From: Nicotiana tabacum
Taxonomy: Eukaryota; Streptophyta; Magnoliopsida; Solanales; Solanaceae
Assembly: GCF_000715075.1 (NCBI RefSeq)
Contig: NC_134087.1
Coordinates: 157,839,436-157,903,435 of the forward strand
Direction of reading: 5' to 3'
Length of the DNA stretch: 64,000 nt
How positions within the stretch are numbered: the first letter of the stretch is position 1; each line of letters starts with the position of its first letter. This document shows positions 63,301 to 64,000 of this stretch, piece by piece. Position numbers and translations under genes: made by a program. Below the pieces are notes generated by a model. The model saw only the letters and a program-made list of their open reading frames with translations, had not been told where the DNA came from and made no database searches.

Positions 63301-64000
63301 ACTGAACTCTTTCCTTCAGTCAGCATTAGGGTTTTAAAACCCTAAATTGAACTTTTTCCATTCAGTTAGTATTAGGGTTTTAAACCCTAAACTGAACTCT
63401 TTCCTTTAGTCAGCATTAGGGTTTTAAACCCTAAACTGAATTCTTTCCTTCAGTCAGCATTAGGGTTTTAGACCCTAAACTGAACTTTTTCTATTCAGTC
63501 AGCATTAGGGTTTTAAACCCTAAACTGAACTTTTTCCATTTAGTCAGCATTAGGGTTTTAAACCCAAAACTGAACTTTTTCCATTTAGTCAGCATGAGGG
63601 TTTTAAACCCTAAACTGAACTTTTCCTTTAGTTAGCATTAGGGTTTTAAAACCTTAAACTGAACTTTTCCATTTAGTCAGCATTAGAGTTTTAAACCCTA
63701 AACTGAACTGTTTCCTTTAGTCAGCATTAGAGTTTTAAACCTTAAACTGAACTCTTTCCTTCAGTCAGCATTAGGGTTTTAAACCCTAAATTGAACTTTT
63801 TCCATTCAGTCAGTATTAGGGTTTTAAACCCTAAACTGAACTTTTTCCTTTAGTCAGCATTAGGGTTTTAAACCCTAAACTGAACTCTTTCCTTTAGTCA
63901 TCATTAGGGTTTTAAACCCTAAACTGAACTTTTTCCTTCAGTCAGCATTAGGGTTTTAAACCGTAAATTGAACTTTTTCCATTCAGCCAGCATTAGGGTT
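60346..64000 (+). repeat. 3,902-bp tandem unit, copy 2 (cut by window end)
   Basis: Follows copy 1 in register to the end of the window; the offset falls to 3,901 after about 63,100, where one 45-bp form is replaced by a 44-bp form (CATGAGGG 59692 and 63593). GAGCCTTAGG of copy 1 near 59,243 is absent here. The unit presumably continues past base 64,000. Confidence 0.86.
61400..62100 (+). repeat. Divergent monomer cluster, copy 3
   Basis: Third copy of the divergent cluster, 3,902 bases after copy 2, with the same linked variants. It has CATCAGGG and CTGAAC where copy 2 has CATCAAGG and CTGCAC, so those two changes are private to copy 2. Confidence 0.82.

Larger units (their letters stand above)
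1..64000 (+). repeat. Satellite DNA array, 44-45 bp telomere-like monomer
   Basis: Every line of the window is made of head-to-tail copies of one short monomer. Copies begin with TTAGGG every 44-46 bases from the first base to the last, and I found no inverted copy and no unrelated insertion. Each copy has a telomere-like palindrome, an ACTGAAC or ACTAAAC word, a pyrimidine tract (TTTTTCC or TCTTTCC), CAG or TAG, and TCAGCA. Differences are mostly single substitutions, one-base changes in the T or A runs, and rare truncated units. Mean spacing near 44.4 bp implies about 1,400 copies. There are no genes in this span. Such arrays are typical of eukaryotic heterochromatin (centromeric, pericentromeric, subtelomeric or knob); the sequence does not show which. 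Telomere-like words suggest a subtelomeric location or an origin from telomeric DNA, but this is inference. Confidence 0.98.

Noticed and set aside
1..64000. CRISPR-like regular spacing of a short palindromic repeat
   Set aside because: The intervals between palindromes are not unique spacers; they are the rest of the same 44-45 bp monomer, repeated throughout. There is no leader and no cas gene.
1..64000. True telomere tract
   Set aside because: No run of two or more complete direct telomere units occurs. Each copy has one G-rich and one C-rich half-unit facing each other, separated by about 26 unrelated bases, so it cannot serve as a telomeric repeat strand.
1..64000. Short periodic open reading frames on both strands
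   Set aside because: They arise where several 45-bp monomers (divisible by three) sit together and end as soon as 44-bp units shift the frame. No independent coding signal is visible.
1..64000. Strict two-monomer (about 89-bp) A-B dimer unit
   Set aside because: A- and B-type monomers often alternate, but runs of the same type and many intermediate forms break the pattern, so a dimer is not the working unit.

Overview
The whole 64 kb window is one uninterrupted satellite DNA array. I see no gene, RNA gene, transposon, CRISPR array or unique-sequence spacer. The unit is a 44-45 bp monomer (46, 43 and truncated forms also occur), always in the same orientation, roughly 1,400 copies edge to edge. 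The array runs off both ends of the window.

Monomer layout (45-bp form, position 1 = the TT of TTAGGG): positions 1-19 are the odd-centred palindrome TTAGGGTTTTAAACCCTAA, two telomere-like half-units pointing at each other. Positions 20-40 are a second dyad, ACTGAA and TTCAGT around a 9-nt pyrimidine-rich loop. Positions 41-45 are CAGCA. The bottom strand reads TTTAGGGTTTA across the right arm, a plant-type telomere permutation, and the arms are plant 'telobox' words (AAACCCTAA). This favours a plant or green-alga nuclear genome. TTAGGG alone also fits other eukaryotes, and I cannot name the species. Monomer GC is about 36% and the consensus has no CpG.

Layout: variant monomers occur in an order that acts as a barcode and exposes layered higher-order duplications. 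1-9 kb holds blocks repeated at offsets of 5,152 and 6,395 bp. 9.3-12.7 kb recurs at 23.6-27.0 kb (offset about 14,320). 13-24 kb holds a 2,266-bp unit in tandem, nested in 4,737- and 7,003-bp repeats. 23.9-29.8 kb is a 3,113-bp tandem pair. 29.2-41.3 kb is a run of related units of about 4 kb (offsets 4,069 then 3,914). 42.7-49.4 kb is a mosaic of variants seen elsewhere, with a 579-bp internal duplication. 49.5-51.9 kb is an exact-spaced 825-bp triplication. 51.5-55.6 kb is a 2,024-bp pair. 56.4-64.0 kb is a 3,902-bp pair. A 3.2-kb block near the left end (2.4-5.6 kb) reappears near the right end (57.1-60.35 kb) exactly 54,720 bp away. The pattern is what repeated unequal exchange or segmental amplification in a satellite would leave. 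If there is a system here it lies in the DNA itself: dense inverted telobox pairs, phased A/T tracts, two adjacent dyads per monomer, and a CpG-free, CHG-bearing consensus. Offsets were measured by hand from shared marker variants; block edges are accurate to about one monomer.
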